Source: Acidomyces sp. 'richmondensis'
Lineage: Eukaryota > Ascomycota > Dothideomycetes > Mycosphaerellales > Teratosphaeriaceae
Assembly: GCA_003545705.1 (NCBI GenBank)
Contig: QVLQ01000002.1
Coordinates: forward strand, 62,001-126,000
DNA: 64,000 nucleotides
Direction: 5' to 3'
Shown: positions 52,906 through 63,739 of the stretch, in pieces
Position numbering within the stretch: position 1 is the first letter of the stretch
Layout: every line of letters begins with the position of its first letter
The notes under the pieces: model-generated
Told to the model about the DNA's origin: nothing
Seen by the model: only the letters and a program-made list of their open reading frames with translations
The model's database searches: none
Made by a program: the position numbers and the translations under genes

Positions 52906-55710
52906 ATGGCGGCGACGACGGCTTTCTCATCTCTGGCAGTACCGGGCGGCGACGACAAAATGGAGATGTCTTCACCCGCCCGTCCGCTCGTTGATGATGA
53001 CGACATCGATCTGGACCTCGATGCCGACTTCGGCGGCGGCGTACAGCTGCCCGACGATGAGCGTATGCTCAGCGACGGAGAGCCGACCCGTCCGCCGACG
53101 GCGAGCGACGAATTGATGGAAGATGAGGCCCAGACACATATTGAAGAGGCTGAGATGGATGATGACACCACTGTCACTGCCCAGCCCGCTGGGGATGGCT
53201 ATGATCATGATGACCTGGAGCTCATTGACTACGATGACGAGGATGTTGAGGCGACGCAATCGGCGGAGGCCCAATCTACTATTCCTGACATGACTCCCGC
53301 CGGTCTCGCGTCGCAGGAACATCTCCCAGTCCCTGGTGCGCAAGTCGATGCGGAGACCACTCCTGCGCCTGATAACTCGGGGCTGGGCGGGCAAAGCCCG
53401 ACTCTCCCGCTCGACCCTATCCACGGAACACAGCCCAACGAGCCGGTTACAGCGCCGCTAGAGCTGAAGGAATACGATGACGAACCCACAGTCGTCGGTC
53501 ATGAACGGCCATTCACCGCCGCCGATGAGAAAGAAGAACCCGTGTCCGCGCCAGCCGACGACACCGACCTGACCGAATCAAACAAGTATGGTGGAGAACA
53601 CATACAGCCGAACATGCTCGATTCAGAGGCTGAACAGCCTCAAATCATCATCGACACGAGTTACCATGCCACCGGCGACGGCCCCGCCACTCCCACAGAT
53701 ACGGGTCTGCATCCGATGACCTTGTATTACGACGATCATGTGATGCCCTTGTTCAAATCCAAGAATCAGCCCGATGGTCTCCTGAAAGATGATAATCTTG
53801 CCAACCTGAGTTTGAACGAGCTCATGCGCAACTGTAGGCAGCGGCTTGCGCTGAAGATAGGTAACGTACCTGAAGAGAAGGAGCTATTCCTCTCCTTCTA
53901 CCAATTAGATCTGATACTAGTTGGGGTATGTGCCACATATGAGCTGACACGAACACCGTTGCTGACTGTCTCTCAGGCTTCAGATGCGGCATTTGAGCAC
54001 AGCCTTAGCGATGTTCTTGAGGTGTATATGCGATTGCACCAAAACGACGGCGCGCGAGAAATCCCTCCGCTCTCTCTCACTCTTTCGTCTAATCAGTTTA
54101 GCTCTCAGTTATCGATGCTGAAACAGGCAGCCGCGCTCGGACACGGCATGTCTGCCTACCTGCCGCAGACCGAGGATGAGGAAGAAGTGGTGGTGGACGT
54201 GGATGTGGAGGAGCAGGAGTATTGTGGCGAGGACGGAGAAGACAATGAACATGCATGGGCACCGTGTGACGAGAACGCGCAAGATGAACACTACGAAGAA
54301 GATGCCGAGCATGGAGAATATGCCGAAGAATATCTGGAAGACTCCTTTGATGGGCCGGACGACCAGAATGCCGAAGACCGGGGTGCAGAAAGTTATGACG
54401 GTCATCAAGACACCCCTGAAGATGGCGTTAACCAAACTACTCAAGACGAGCAGTATGAAGTTCCAGAACCCCACCAGGAAGATAGTCAAGAGTACCACCT
54501 CTCGGATCCAGCGGCTACCGGCACCGAAGTCACTCCAACGGGACATGAGCCTGGCCGTGACAATGGTACAAACGTCGACGAGTCTGCCGGACATCAACCG
54601 CCGACTAAGGGTGATGCAAAGAAGGCGGAATCGGAAACGAGCTCTGCAACTCTCGAGGGTGATCAGGCGGACTCAAGTACTGGTGAGTATATCAATGAAG
54701 AGTCGATCGATTGGAATGACGGCAACGGATTAACGAGCTTCAAATCAGAGCTACATGGCTCGGCGACTGTCAACGGCGATCCGCTCAAAGAGAGGACGGG
54801 TGAGTATGATGAAGGCTTGAACCGTTGGCACGACGACGACCCAACACAATTCGGATCAGAGTCGCATCGCTCGGGAGCCTTACAATGCGACAAGGTCGAC
54901 TCAAGCACCGGTGAGAACAACGACGAAGATTTGACCGCTTGGGATGACAGTCTAATGAACATTGTACCAGAATCCCATGATGCTGGCCTTGATGGCTCAA
55001 CGTTAGCTACAGAGCACGAGACCGAAGAAACACAAGTTGACGAGCATAAGGCTGAGCGAACTAGTCCCGAGAGTCTTTCGGGGAGGACCGAGCACGAATT
55101 AACAACCCCTTCTGGCCATGACATGATCGCTGCTGATGACCTTACCGGACCTGTAGATTGCCATGAGCAATTCGCGTCAGAGGGTAATCTCAATGAATAT
55201 GACGAGACCCAATACGACAATCCCGCCGTCAGCGGCGAAGAAGAACAAGATGATCATTCATATGTTACGTATGAGGAACAATATGAGAACCGGGCTGACA
55301 CATTTCAAGAGCAGCAAGAAGATGGAGAGGAATTCGGGGTCGAAGACGAGGAGCAGCAATACGAGGTGCACGATCCTCCCAATGGAGTGGAGAACCAAGA
55401 CACTGGTCTCGAATACGGTCTCGAGCCTGGCCGACACGAGGATGAGGAGCCTTACTGCGGTGACGATCCGCTCCAATCCGGCGAGGAAAAGTACAAAGCT
55501 GAGAGAGACTTCGAGCACCAGCCCGGTGAGGATGAGATTCATCAGCAAGATGAAATCGGGTATGATGACGATATAACGCCGCCCCCGCCGCCGCTCCCCA
55601 AGAGCAGCACCGATGCCCCGCTCCGCAAACGCTCGTTCGATGAACATGTCGAGCAGGAGCTTGTGTTTGAGGAGGGTGAGCCTGAACCCAAGAAGACCCG
55701 CTCAAACTGA
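52906..55710 (+). CDS. Conserved fungal acidic protein with degenerate repeats, function unknown
   Basis: Two exons: 52906..53925 and 53977..55710, giving 917 aa. The 51-bp intron (GTATGT...CTCAG) contains no stop and is in phase, so the unspliced frame is also open. Residues about 265-405 form a conserved core, HPMTLYYDDHVMPLFKSKNQ, LKDDNLANLSLNELMRNCRQRLALKIG and FEHSLSDVLEVYMRLHQ, which I have seen in fungal proteins without an assigned function. The rest is low-complexity, rich in Asp, Glu, Gln and Tyr. Residues 569-681 hold three degenerate repeats of about 37 residues (each with STGE/RTGE, then a Trp-Asp and a Ser-His pair). The C-terminus has basic pairs (RKRSFDE, EPKKTR) as in nuclear signals. 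Likely nuclear and disordered; role unknown. The start is ATG 52906. Confidence 0.85.
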   Translation: MAATTAFSSLAVPGGDDKMEMSSPARPLVDDDDIDLDLDADFGGGVQLPDDERMLSDGEPTRPPTASDELMEDEAQTHIEEAEMDDDTTVTAQPAGDGYDHDDLELIDYDDEDVEATQSAEAQSTIPDMTPAGLASQEHLPVPGAQVDAETTPAPDNSGLGGQSPTLPLDPIHGTQPNEPVTAPLELKEYDDEPTVVGHERPFTAADEKEEPVSAPADDTDLTESNKYGGEHIQPNMLDSEAEQPQIIIDTSYHATGDGPATPTDTGLHPMTLYYDDHVMPLFKSKNQPDGLLKDDNLANLSLNELMRNCRQRLALKIGNVPEEKELFLSFYQLDLILVGVCATYELTRTPLLTVSQASDAAFEHSLSDVLEVYMRLHQNDGAREIPPLSLTLSSNQFSSQLSMLKQAAALGHGMSAYLPQTEDEEEVVVDVDVEEQEYCGEDGEDNEHAWAPCDENAQDEHYEEDAEHGEYAEEYLEDSFDGPDDQNAEDRGAESYDGHQDTPEDGVNQTTQDEQYEVPEPHQEDSQEYHLSDPAATGTEVTPTGHEPGRDNGTNVDESAGHQPPTKGDAKKAESETSSATLEGDQADSSTGEYINEESIDWNDGNGLTSFKSELHGSATVNGDPLKERTGEYDEGLNRWHDDDPTQFGSESHRSGALQCDKVDSSTGENNDEDLTAWDDSLMNIVPESHDAGLDGSTLATEHETEETQVDEHKAERTSPESLSGRTEHELTTPSGHDMIAADDLTGPVDCHEQFASEGNLNEYDETQYDNPAVSGEEEQDDHSYVTYEEQYENRADTFQEQQEDGEEFGVEDEEQQYEVHDPPNGVENQDTGLEYGLEPGRHEDEEPYCGDDPLQSGEEKYKAERDFEHQPGEDEIHQQDEIGYDDDITPPPPPLPKSSTDAPLRKRSFDEHVEQELVFEEGEPEPKKTRSN
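54661..55000 (+). repeat. Three degenerate protein-coding tandem repeats
   Basis: Units begin about at 54661, 54778 and 54889. They share STGEYINEESIDWND, RTGEYDEGLNRWHDD and STGENNDEDLTAWDD and a following ESHR/ESHD/ELHG. Similarity is partly gone, so this is an old duplication. Confidence 0.7.
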
Positions 55711-57182
55711 GCGTGATCTTCGATTGGTTATAACTGGCACGATAGCAACCCCACTGAAACCCATGATGACGACACGCGCAGCATTGATTTAATCCACGCC
55801 GGATTTAGGATCTTAGGACCTGGGATTCCGGAATACTGACTAAGCAGCGACATCGAGGCCCATATAGATATGTTTCCATCGGTTAATGCGGCAAAACTCC
55901 CACAGTTTTCCTGCATTCTAGGTAAGGCATATTAACCATACTAATCCAGATGGGAGCTTTCAGCACTGCAGCCACCGCCATTGTCCATCTACTGAATCTG
56001 CATTCTTCAACTCGACATGTCCCGATATTCAAATGACTATTTCTTGACAGATATTTCGTGCGTGCATTAGTGACAATGGGTTGCCAGAAATGTGGAAGCC
56101 CTAGGTCTCAACTCTCTGGGCCGGAGATATTTCCTATTAATAGCGGTTGGGTGAGATACAGGTCACTCATGAGTACCGTCGGCTCCCCAATTCCATCCCG
56201 CTGTTATTGATTGGCACTTAAAGGAGGCGAAGAAGCGATCACGGGCGAGAAGGTGTTTAGGGGAAAAAAGAAAAGGCAGGGAGTATGATACCCATATGGC
56301 TGACCTCTGGGATGGCAAGGGAGACTCCGTGGCGTTTGCGTGTTTCCACTTCTTTACTTCCCGTGTTCTGCTGCTTTAGTATCACGACCCTTTTTCTCTC
56401 AGGCTGGCAATAGAAGGAGGCACGGGCGAAGATGGCCTTTCAGCTATCATCCATCGACTTCTTATGCTGCCGGTCCTTTGCTGCTGTCCTGTAAATAATA
56501 ATATGCTTGACTGTTGAGGGAATTTGTCAGACAGCCGGCAAGCAGTAACATTCTTCAAAATAAGAGTAGAAACCTTGCACGAGCGAAGATTTCATGCGCG
56601 GTCACACGTTCCGAATTCCGCTTTTGCCTTGCGCACTGACCTCATGTTAGCAATTGACCGATATACACCGAGTGTTCTTCCTGTTTCATGACGCCATTCA
56701 AGTCGAAACGCGCTCGATATTTATTCCCGCTATTAATAGTCCATTCCTTTTATTTTTCAGTCCGAGCCGTCATCACATCGGAGTTTGATTCCTACCCACA
56801 TTTCCACCAAGATTCATTGATTCATCCATTCGTGTTCCCACCACCAAAATGCCGACGATACTACGTTGTGGGATGGATGCTGCATCGTCAGGATCCAACG
56901 ACGTCAATTTTCTCAACTTAAAATAAGAAGCCGATCGGGAGAAGGAGGCCGCAACTGCTTCAAACGCCATTTGCGAGATTTTAACCAAATTCACGTTGAC
57001 AGTTATGTGCCATGTTGCAAAAAAAAATTAAAAAAAATTTAAAAAAAATTTAAAAAAAATTTAAAAGAAAAAGAAAAAGAACTGTAAAAAAAGAAAAAAT
57101 AATGTCCGATGAATATTGGAAAAAGAAAGATAAGGGGGATTAGATGGGAGAAGAGGGGGAAGGACAGGTCATATCGTCGACT
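55711..57182. other. Convergent spacer (acidic protein / F-box protein)
   Basis: About 1.47 kb between two 3' ends. No supported gene. It includes the phased A8T3 tract. Confidence 0.5.
57019..57067. repeat. Phased A-tract repeat (A8T3)n
   Basis: Four consecutive units of about 11 bp: a run of eight A followed by three T (first unit A9T2). The 11-bp period is close to one DNA turn, so the tract may be intrinsically curved. The sequence then passes into GA-rich repeats to about 57105. Confidence 0.85.
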
Positions 57183-60100
57183 TCAACACGGGAAGGTCGG
57201 GATCAAAGGCTGCCCTTTCCAAATAGTCCCACTAAATCTACCTGTCCCACCTGGTAAACACCCATCGTACGTCACGGCATTGGCCTCCTCCCTATCCTTC
57301 CATCCTTCCCATAAACCCCAAGCGCCGCGCAGAGTGGCCCACTCGCGAGCAGGGATATGCTGGACGATAGAACCGCAGAGGCGATCGCTGTGCGGACCAC
57401 TGCGCATCATGTAGTTTTCCAGAGTCTGGGCCTTCATACGAAAGACGGCGGAGGTGGGGATGTGAGCTTGGGCGCGCATCCAGGCATCGAAGTTAGATTG
57501 GTCCAAGGGAGGGTCGGAAGAGAAGTGGACGTAGCCACAGGAATTAAATTCGAGGTATTCTAGATTGATGTCTGGACGGGGATCGTGGGCGCTTTCGTCA
57601 CATGGAGGAGCCGTTGAGCGGTAATCTGCCAAGACCGGGCCTGGGGAGATAGCGTCGATGATTGCGGGCCAAGAACCCGGGCGGCAGTCGGTGAACGGAA
57701 AGGTTGGAAAGATAGATGCAGAAGGATCATTTGGGGATAGCGCATGAGAAGAGGCGGCGGAGGTTTGAAGGACAAGCGGGACAGGAGTTGGTGGCACTGC
57801 CAGCTGTGGTATTGGAAGTGTCATCGGTGGTACCGGTGGGAGCATGATTAGATGTGGCGCTGTATGAGAGGCGTGGTTGTGCGGTGAGCCCGGGATGTTA
57901 TGAAGATGCTGAAGCAGTTGTGGGTTGATTAGGTCCTACACAAGGAAACATATGATCAGTAATCCTTACCGAAATTGGTCCAGCAGGTTATATGCTTACC
58001 TGACCAAAGCCTGGATCCTGACCTACACTTGCAGGAGGACCAAGTCCTTGAAATCCCGGTGCGTCGTTTCCCGCAGCATTCATGACATCAATGCTGCCAG
58101 CCTGTGGAAGCAAATTCACCGCAGGAGTGTAAGGGAGTTGATTGCCTTGCGGCATGACGTAAGGGGGAGGGTGCAGGTTTGGCACGACGAGGGGGGGTGG
58201 CGCCTGGGGTATGTTAGAAGTTGACCGGGGAAGCGCAGTCAGCGACACGTAGTCGAGGGTCAACTTCTTCAAGCTCTTGCCCGTGTGATTCGTCACCAAG
58301 TCAATCAGCGCTCCTGGTGTGATCCAGCAATTCGTCAAGGTGAGGTGCTGGACGTGATTGAAGACAAGAGGATCATTGCAAGTGGTGGAGAAGACTTCGG
58401 AGAGATGATGGATGGGCGCGGGGAGTAGGTGACGATTGCGAGCAAATACCCCTTCGGCGAGCTCACCGCCACCGATCCATCCAACATTCAGCGATTTCAA
58501 GGTTTTGATGGTTACCGAGAGGCACCTCAGCAGGCGCTGGAAAGTGGACAGAGCATCAGTGGGGCTGATGGCAGAAGTCTCCGCAACCCCTGTAGCGTCT
58601 TTTCCTACTGTGCGCCAGTCGGGCTTAACGTGTAAGGTAACATCCCGTAAAGACGGCAAACCCTTCCAGAAAGGTGGATGCCACATTGTCGAGAGAAGCT
58701 GGCTTGACATCCTTGCAAGACGCAGGGAGGTGACGTTCGCAAAAATGCTCGGGTTATCAACAATTGCGAGCACGTATGACTCCAAGAATGCCCGTTGAGC
58801 CCATTGTGTTTCGAGCAGCCACTCCTTCTGCTCCTTGCGCAATTTGTTCGGCACTAATCGAGGCTGCGCAAGATTGCTTGGCACACCACAATTTGTGGTA
58901 GTATAGAGCACACCAAAATGAGCGGTGGATCCGGAGCACTCTGTAGGCATTCCATTTTGTAGTAACAATGCTCCGTCAATTGCCGGCCACAAGCGGGTGT
59001 CAGCGTATTGTGTGCCATGGAGGCCCTCGAGTTCTTCGGGCGTCGTGAGAAGCTCTCGGTAACAAAAATGGAAATCCTTGACGCTCGGCCTGGTCCCAAA
59101 GTGCAACTGCGAATTTTGAATCGCATTCCAAAAGTCTACGGACGTCTGTGCTTTGCGGTCCGGACAAGAGAAAAATCGACCGAATACTGGGGAAGATTTA
59201 TTGATTAAAAGACTGCGTATAGACTTGTCGGGCCCATTCAGCCACCCGAGGCCGCTGTCTACGGACAGCGCGAGTTCCTGAACTGCGCACAGGTGGCTAA
59301 AGGCTGCCTTCATGCGTGAAATTTCATCGGCTGTTCGTTCCAGCCTTGCTCTATCATCAAAGCGAGTATAGCTCTCAGATGGCCATGGATACGACCCATG
59401 ATACGACTGAAGGCACTCTAGGTCCTTCTTTTCGGGAGGTTGAGAAAGCTGGCTTTCGGAGACTTCGAAGGTCATGCCAAAACGCTTGATGAATGGCCCA
59501 AAGCCTTGGAACACTTTCAAGCCTTGGCCTTTGTACAATTTGCCATCTTTGTCATCTTTAGTATTCTGCCAATGAAGTGAGTTCTTGTCAGTAGACTCCG
59601 AGTCCGGCATATTTAGTCGGGAGAGGTTCTGGATCATGTCGTATAGCTCCGTGTTGAACGGTATGACCGAAGTATGGAAGAGCGAGCGCGCTACCTTGCG
59701 CTCAAACTCATGATTGACCAGCCGCATGGATGCAACATCATCACGGGAAAGGTGGTATGTGATGAGATCAAAAATTTCGACAGGGAGTCGTTCTGCAGGC
59801 CAAACGGTTTGGCAGGAGCCTGGGTCTCTGAGACTAGCTTGTTCGATGCGCCTACGGCAGCTGGACTCAACCGTGAGAACTTGACCGCGACCATGGCGAG
59901 CAATATCTGGATGTAATGGCAGATACTTGAAACATGCAGAATCCGAGCTCGAAGATGATGAAGGCTGGCCACGGCTTATGAGAACAGCAGAGCATGGTTC
60001 GGTCGGCAGCGGGGGCAGGTCATTCCATGTGCAACTGGCACGATCGCGGCCGTCCCGACCAAAATCGCTATATAGCCGCGTACGTAGTGGATCGTACATA

Positions 60101-60609
60101 TTCGCGGAGTCGTCCTCACTCTGTTGGATCGACCCGTGTCTTCCAACTAGGGTGCCGGCTTCTGCATCATTGTCTGTGCCGAATAAGTCTGCCGTCCGGA
60201 CGTAAGGCTGGGTATATGGCGCAAGCTTGCGGTAAAAGGTGCTGGTGAATGAATAATCGTCATTAGCTTTGACGTCGTAATGATCCGATCCAAACCTAGG
60301 TTCTGACGGACCCACGGGAAGTTTGCTGGGCTTCACCAGAGACGAGGCCCTTCTCTTTATTGGTCTATCCACTGTCGCTGAGGGAACGAAATTGGGCGCT
60401 TCTGGATTCAAGTGGGAACTGCCACACGCCTGAAGAATGGTGGAGCGCGAGTCGCCAAGTCCGATATTCTCCGACGCGTTGACATGACATGGTCCAGATC
60501 TCTCAGGTCTATCAGTCGCTTCGTGCAAGCCAGATTGAGAAGGGATTGCAGGTGCAGGGTTCGCGTCACTGATGAATTTACGAGAAAATTCTTTCCACAC
60601 GTGCGCCAT
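57183..60609 (-). CDS. F-box protein, large
   Basis: Two exons: 58000..60609 and 57183..57935, giving 1120 aa. The start is the ATG at 60609. Residues 1-270 are disordered and Ser/Pro-rich. An F-box lies at about residues 275-320: LPVEIFDLITYHLSRDDVASMRLVNHEFERKVARSLFHTSV. F-box proteins bind Skp1 and recruit substrates to the SCF ubiquitin ligase. Downstream, residues 330-830 alternate helices and leucine-rich strands (LTLTNCWITPGALIDLV, LKKLTLDYVSLTALP) that suggest a divergent LRR-like substrate domain. A Pro-rich linker holds the 64-bp intron; the last about 250 residues (DLINPQLLQHLHN..., ending LIPTFPC) form a separate conserved-looking segment. Substrate unknown. Confidence 0.88.
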
Positions 60610-61249
60610 GCTGGAGAAATGTAGAAACCAGCGTTAACAACGTCACGCTGATATGGTCGGATTTATTGCGAGAGAAGTGGCTGTCGTGTGGCAAATATGG
60701 CTCTCTTGTCGATTTGCGATCCTGTACCGCGCGCTCTGATGCACCATGCGGAGTGCAAGGCAGGCACCTACGATCTGATCAGTCAGGTGACCTACGTGGT
60801 CCTGTCCATGATCCAGTCCATGATCCAGCCCACACGATTCACGTGGGCCGAGGGAGCAGCCAGCCGGATTTTACACATGGAAGGCTGCAGACGAACGAGT
60901 GAAGTCGAGAGCGAAGAGGTCAATGCTAGTTCCCTATGCGCGCGAACGTTACCATTGTCTGCGGAAAAATTCCGATTGGTCAATTGTTCCTTGTCCAACA
61001 TCCGCTTCACCGTCCGCTTCACCACCGTGTCCATGGCCACACATGTGCTCTCCGCCGTCCCGCAGAAGAGATGCAAACGGCGGCTCACGTCAAGCATACA
61101 GAAAAGCTGCCTTAAAGCATCACCCTCCTCCACCAGCACATTTATTTGGGAAGAAATAGGTTGAATTGTGCTAGACTGAATTGGAGTGGAGGGGAGGGGA
61201 GTGGGCTGTGCTGGCTCGGGTTGGCTCAGGTTGGGTTGGGTTCGACAGA

Positions 61250-61358
61250 GCTGGATTGGATTGGATTGGACTGGATTGGATTGGATTGGATTGGGATTGG
61301 ATTGGGATTGGATTGGATTGGATTGGATTGGATTGGATTGGGATTGGATTGGATCGGA
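61250..61358 (+). repeat. Pentanucleotide GATTG array
   Basis: About twenty copies of the five-base unit GATTG (read also TTGGA), with some units GATTGG. Its peptide reading (WIGLDWIGL) is a repeat artefact. Confidence 0.97.
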
Positions 61359-61830
61359 TTAAGTTCTTGACGCTATCTACTCTAACCTGCTGCGCACAGT
61401 CTCATGCGGCCGTATCATCCATCCATATCCGTCTGTCCATTCTTGCCTCTCGTTGCAGTCAGGCTCAAGCGTAGGACAAGCGTAGGACAAATGCATATGG
61501 TGACATTGGCCGATTATTCAAGCCTGTGCATGCCTGGCCTGAAGCAGATGGGCCGCGAGGACATGATTTAATCTAATCTCGTACAATTTGATCTGCTCCA
61601 GTCCAGTCTGATCCGTCTTAATTGTGGGCGACTCTTCAAAGTTCGATGGAAGCTTGAACACGAGTAATATGTGGATTGTGTTATAGGAACCAAAGGAAAG
61701 GTGATGCATTGATTGATTAGGAAGAGAGAGAGCTAACTAAACAGGACGGACCAAGTTGTCAAGCCAAGGCACCGAGATCATGCCTCAGCCATCCTCCCAT
61801 TGACCTGAAGGACTGCGCGAGTCTCAACAA

Positions 61831-61912
61831 TCCACTCCAATCTTATCTCCTCCAATCTTATCTCCTCCAATCTAATCTGCATCAATCTAATCAATCTAAT
61901 CTGCACTTATCT
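61831..61912 (+). promoter_or_regulatory. Repeated CCAAT / AGATAA motifs upstream of GH16
   Basis: CCAAT occurs at 61837, 61852 and 61867, exactly 15 bp apart. TTATCT (AGATAA on the other strand, a GATA-factor core) occurs at 61843, 61858 and 61907. CCAAT binds the Hap complex and AGATAA binds AreA-type factors in Aspergillus; both are inferred here. Confidence 0.5.
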
Positions 61913-62292
61913 ATTTCTGCCCGCTGCCGGCAATTTTCCGGACGTGACGTAGTACCTGTTGCTTGGGCGGCCGGCCCGACACCCGAACCTTCTCGTTCGA
62001 CGCCAGGGTGGGGGGTTTTGCGCGTCCCTTCACCGTTTCTGTTGACTGCTACCGAGCATCAAACGAACGGAAACACGCAACGTGTGGCATCGACGGTCTG
62101 AGGACCCAACATGCTTGCGTGGCCTCGCGGAGCGCGTGCTCGCTGTGTATTCTCATATAGATTCGCCTTGGCCCGTGTAGGTTCTGGTCGTCTTATCGCT
62201 GTTGCACCTCTCTTCATCCCCTCCCCGTCACTCGCTATCCAGTCGCTTTCGTTTCTTAGGGCGCTCGTGATATTGCGTTGCTCGGACGGAGT

Positions 62293-63485
62293 ATGAAATT
62301 TGAAAATAAACCGGGGAGCAGCTTCGCAATCCAAAGCAACGCGTATGGTGCTCCGCCACCCTACGAGAGAGCCCGACGGTCCCCTTCCCGATGGTCGCCA
62401 AGGAATTGGTCGAAGAAGGTCCGATTTGGGGTAGCGTTTGCTGTTGCTGTCCTTATCGTGGTCGCCGCAGTCGCCGGAGTGTATGGCTCGAGGGCGAATG
62501 CGTATCCGGACTACTACGCACTCCGATATAATCTCACCGACACCTACTCGGGCCCGGACTTCTTCGATCAGTTCGACTACTTCACTGGATACGACCCCAG
62601 CTCGGGTTTCGTGCACTATGTACCGCAGGCAACAGCCCAGCAGTACAATCTCACGTATGCCAGCTCCAACTCGGCGGTCCTGCGGGTGGACAGCACCACC
62701 AAGAACGCGTCCACGGGCCGGTTTTCCGTCCGCATCACATCTAAGAAGCAGTACGAATCCGGTCTATTCATCTTTGATGTCTTGAACTCTCCGTACGGCT
62801 GCGGTACATGGCCCGCATTATGGCTATCAGACCCAAATAATTGGCCATACAATGGTCGGTCGAAATCTCTCGGGTTTGATGGGTACAGTGCTAACGTCGA
62901 GCAGGTGAGATCGACGTAATGGAAGCCGTGAACAAGGCTACGGATGGCAATCAAATGACGCTTCACACCTCCATAGACTGCAATATGGATGTCAAGCGAA
63001 AGGAGTCCGGCTCCGTGTTGAAGAAAAACTGCTGGAATGCCACAAATGAGAATGATGGCTGCGGTGTTTTGGGTCCGGAAGACACGTATGGCGAGACATT
63101 TAACGCCAAGGGCGGCGGGATATATGCCATGGAGCTGAGAGATGCAGGCATCCGGGTCTGGTTCTTCCCACGGAGCAACATCCCTTCCGATATCCCGGCC
63201 GATGTGAGCAACACCACCGTCATGCCGAACCCCAGCACGTGGGGTGAGGCACTAGCTGACTTCCCCAGCACGCATTGCAACATTGGGACCCACTTCAAGA
63301 ACCAAAGCATCATTGCCAATATCGATCTCTGTGGCAATTGGGCGGGTGATTCGACTGTGTATTCCACAGATGATGGCTGTCCGGGCACATGCACAGATTT
63401 TGTCGCGAATAATGCCACAGCGTTTGATACGGCCTACTGGGAGTGGAGGAGTTGGAGGGTTTACACGGCAACGGGCCGGCTGTAG
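62293..63485 (+). CDS. GH16 endo-1,3(4)-beta-glucanase-like, type II membrane-anchored
   Basis: Two exons: 62293..62854 and 62905..63485, giving 380 aa. The 50-bp intron (GTCGGT...GAGCAG, branch CTAAC) splits G|EIDVMEAVN, restoring the catalytic motif. A cytosolic N-terminus of about 50 residues rich in Pro/Arg is followed by a hydrophobic helix (FGVAFAVAVLIVVAAVAGVYG) with no cleavage site: a type II anchor. The GH16 domain then shows FFDQFDYFTGYDP, SGLFIFDVLNSPYGCGTWPALWLSDP, and the nucleophile/acid motif EIDVME (Glu-Ile-Asp-Val-Met-Glu). Six or more N-glycosylation sequons follow. Such enzymes cut or remodel beta-1,3/1,4-glucan in the wall. Donor GTCGGT is weak, but the join is forced by the motif. 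Confidence 0.95.
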
Positions 63486-63739
63486 TCCGGGGTTTTATGC
63501 GCGCATTGCACTGTTTGTTTTAAATATACCCATGGGAAGAATGGCGTTGATGGATACGATGTATATGCAGTGAGGATGGATGACAGAGCTATAATCCAGC
63601 GATATGAAGTCCTTGGACTTTAGGCCCTTATATTCATGGCATAAAAACTTGAAAATATGTACAAATGCGGTTCTATGGTCGTATCTTTCCGCAACAGACG
63701 CTTTCCTCCGTCCTCTTAACACGATTGTCCTTTGACATT

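Larger units (their letters stand above)
60610..62292. promoter_or_regulatory. Divergent spacer between F-box and GH16 genes
   Basis: About 1.68 kb between outward-facing genes. It contains a GATTG pentamer array, a complementary CCAATC-rich array, and repeated CCAAT/AGATAA motifs. No gene is seen. Confidence 0.6.

Noticed and set aside
54109..55705. Long minus-strand frames opposite the acidic protein
   Set aside because: These reflect reversed Asp/Glu codons and have no domain.
61146..61370. Open frame reading repeated WIGLDWIGLDW
   Set aside because: It is only the translation of the GATTG pentamer array; there is no domain and no conserved start.
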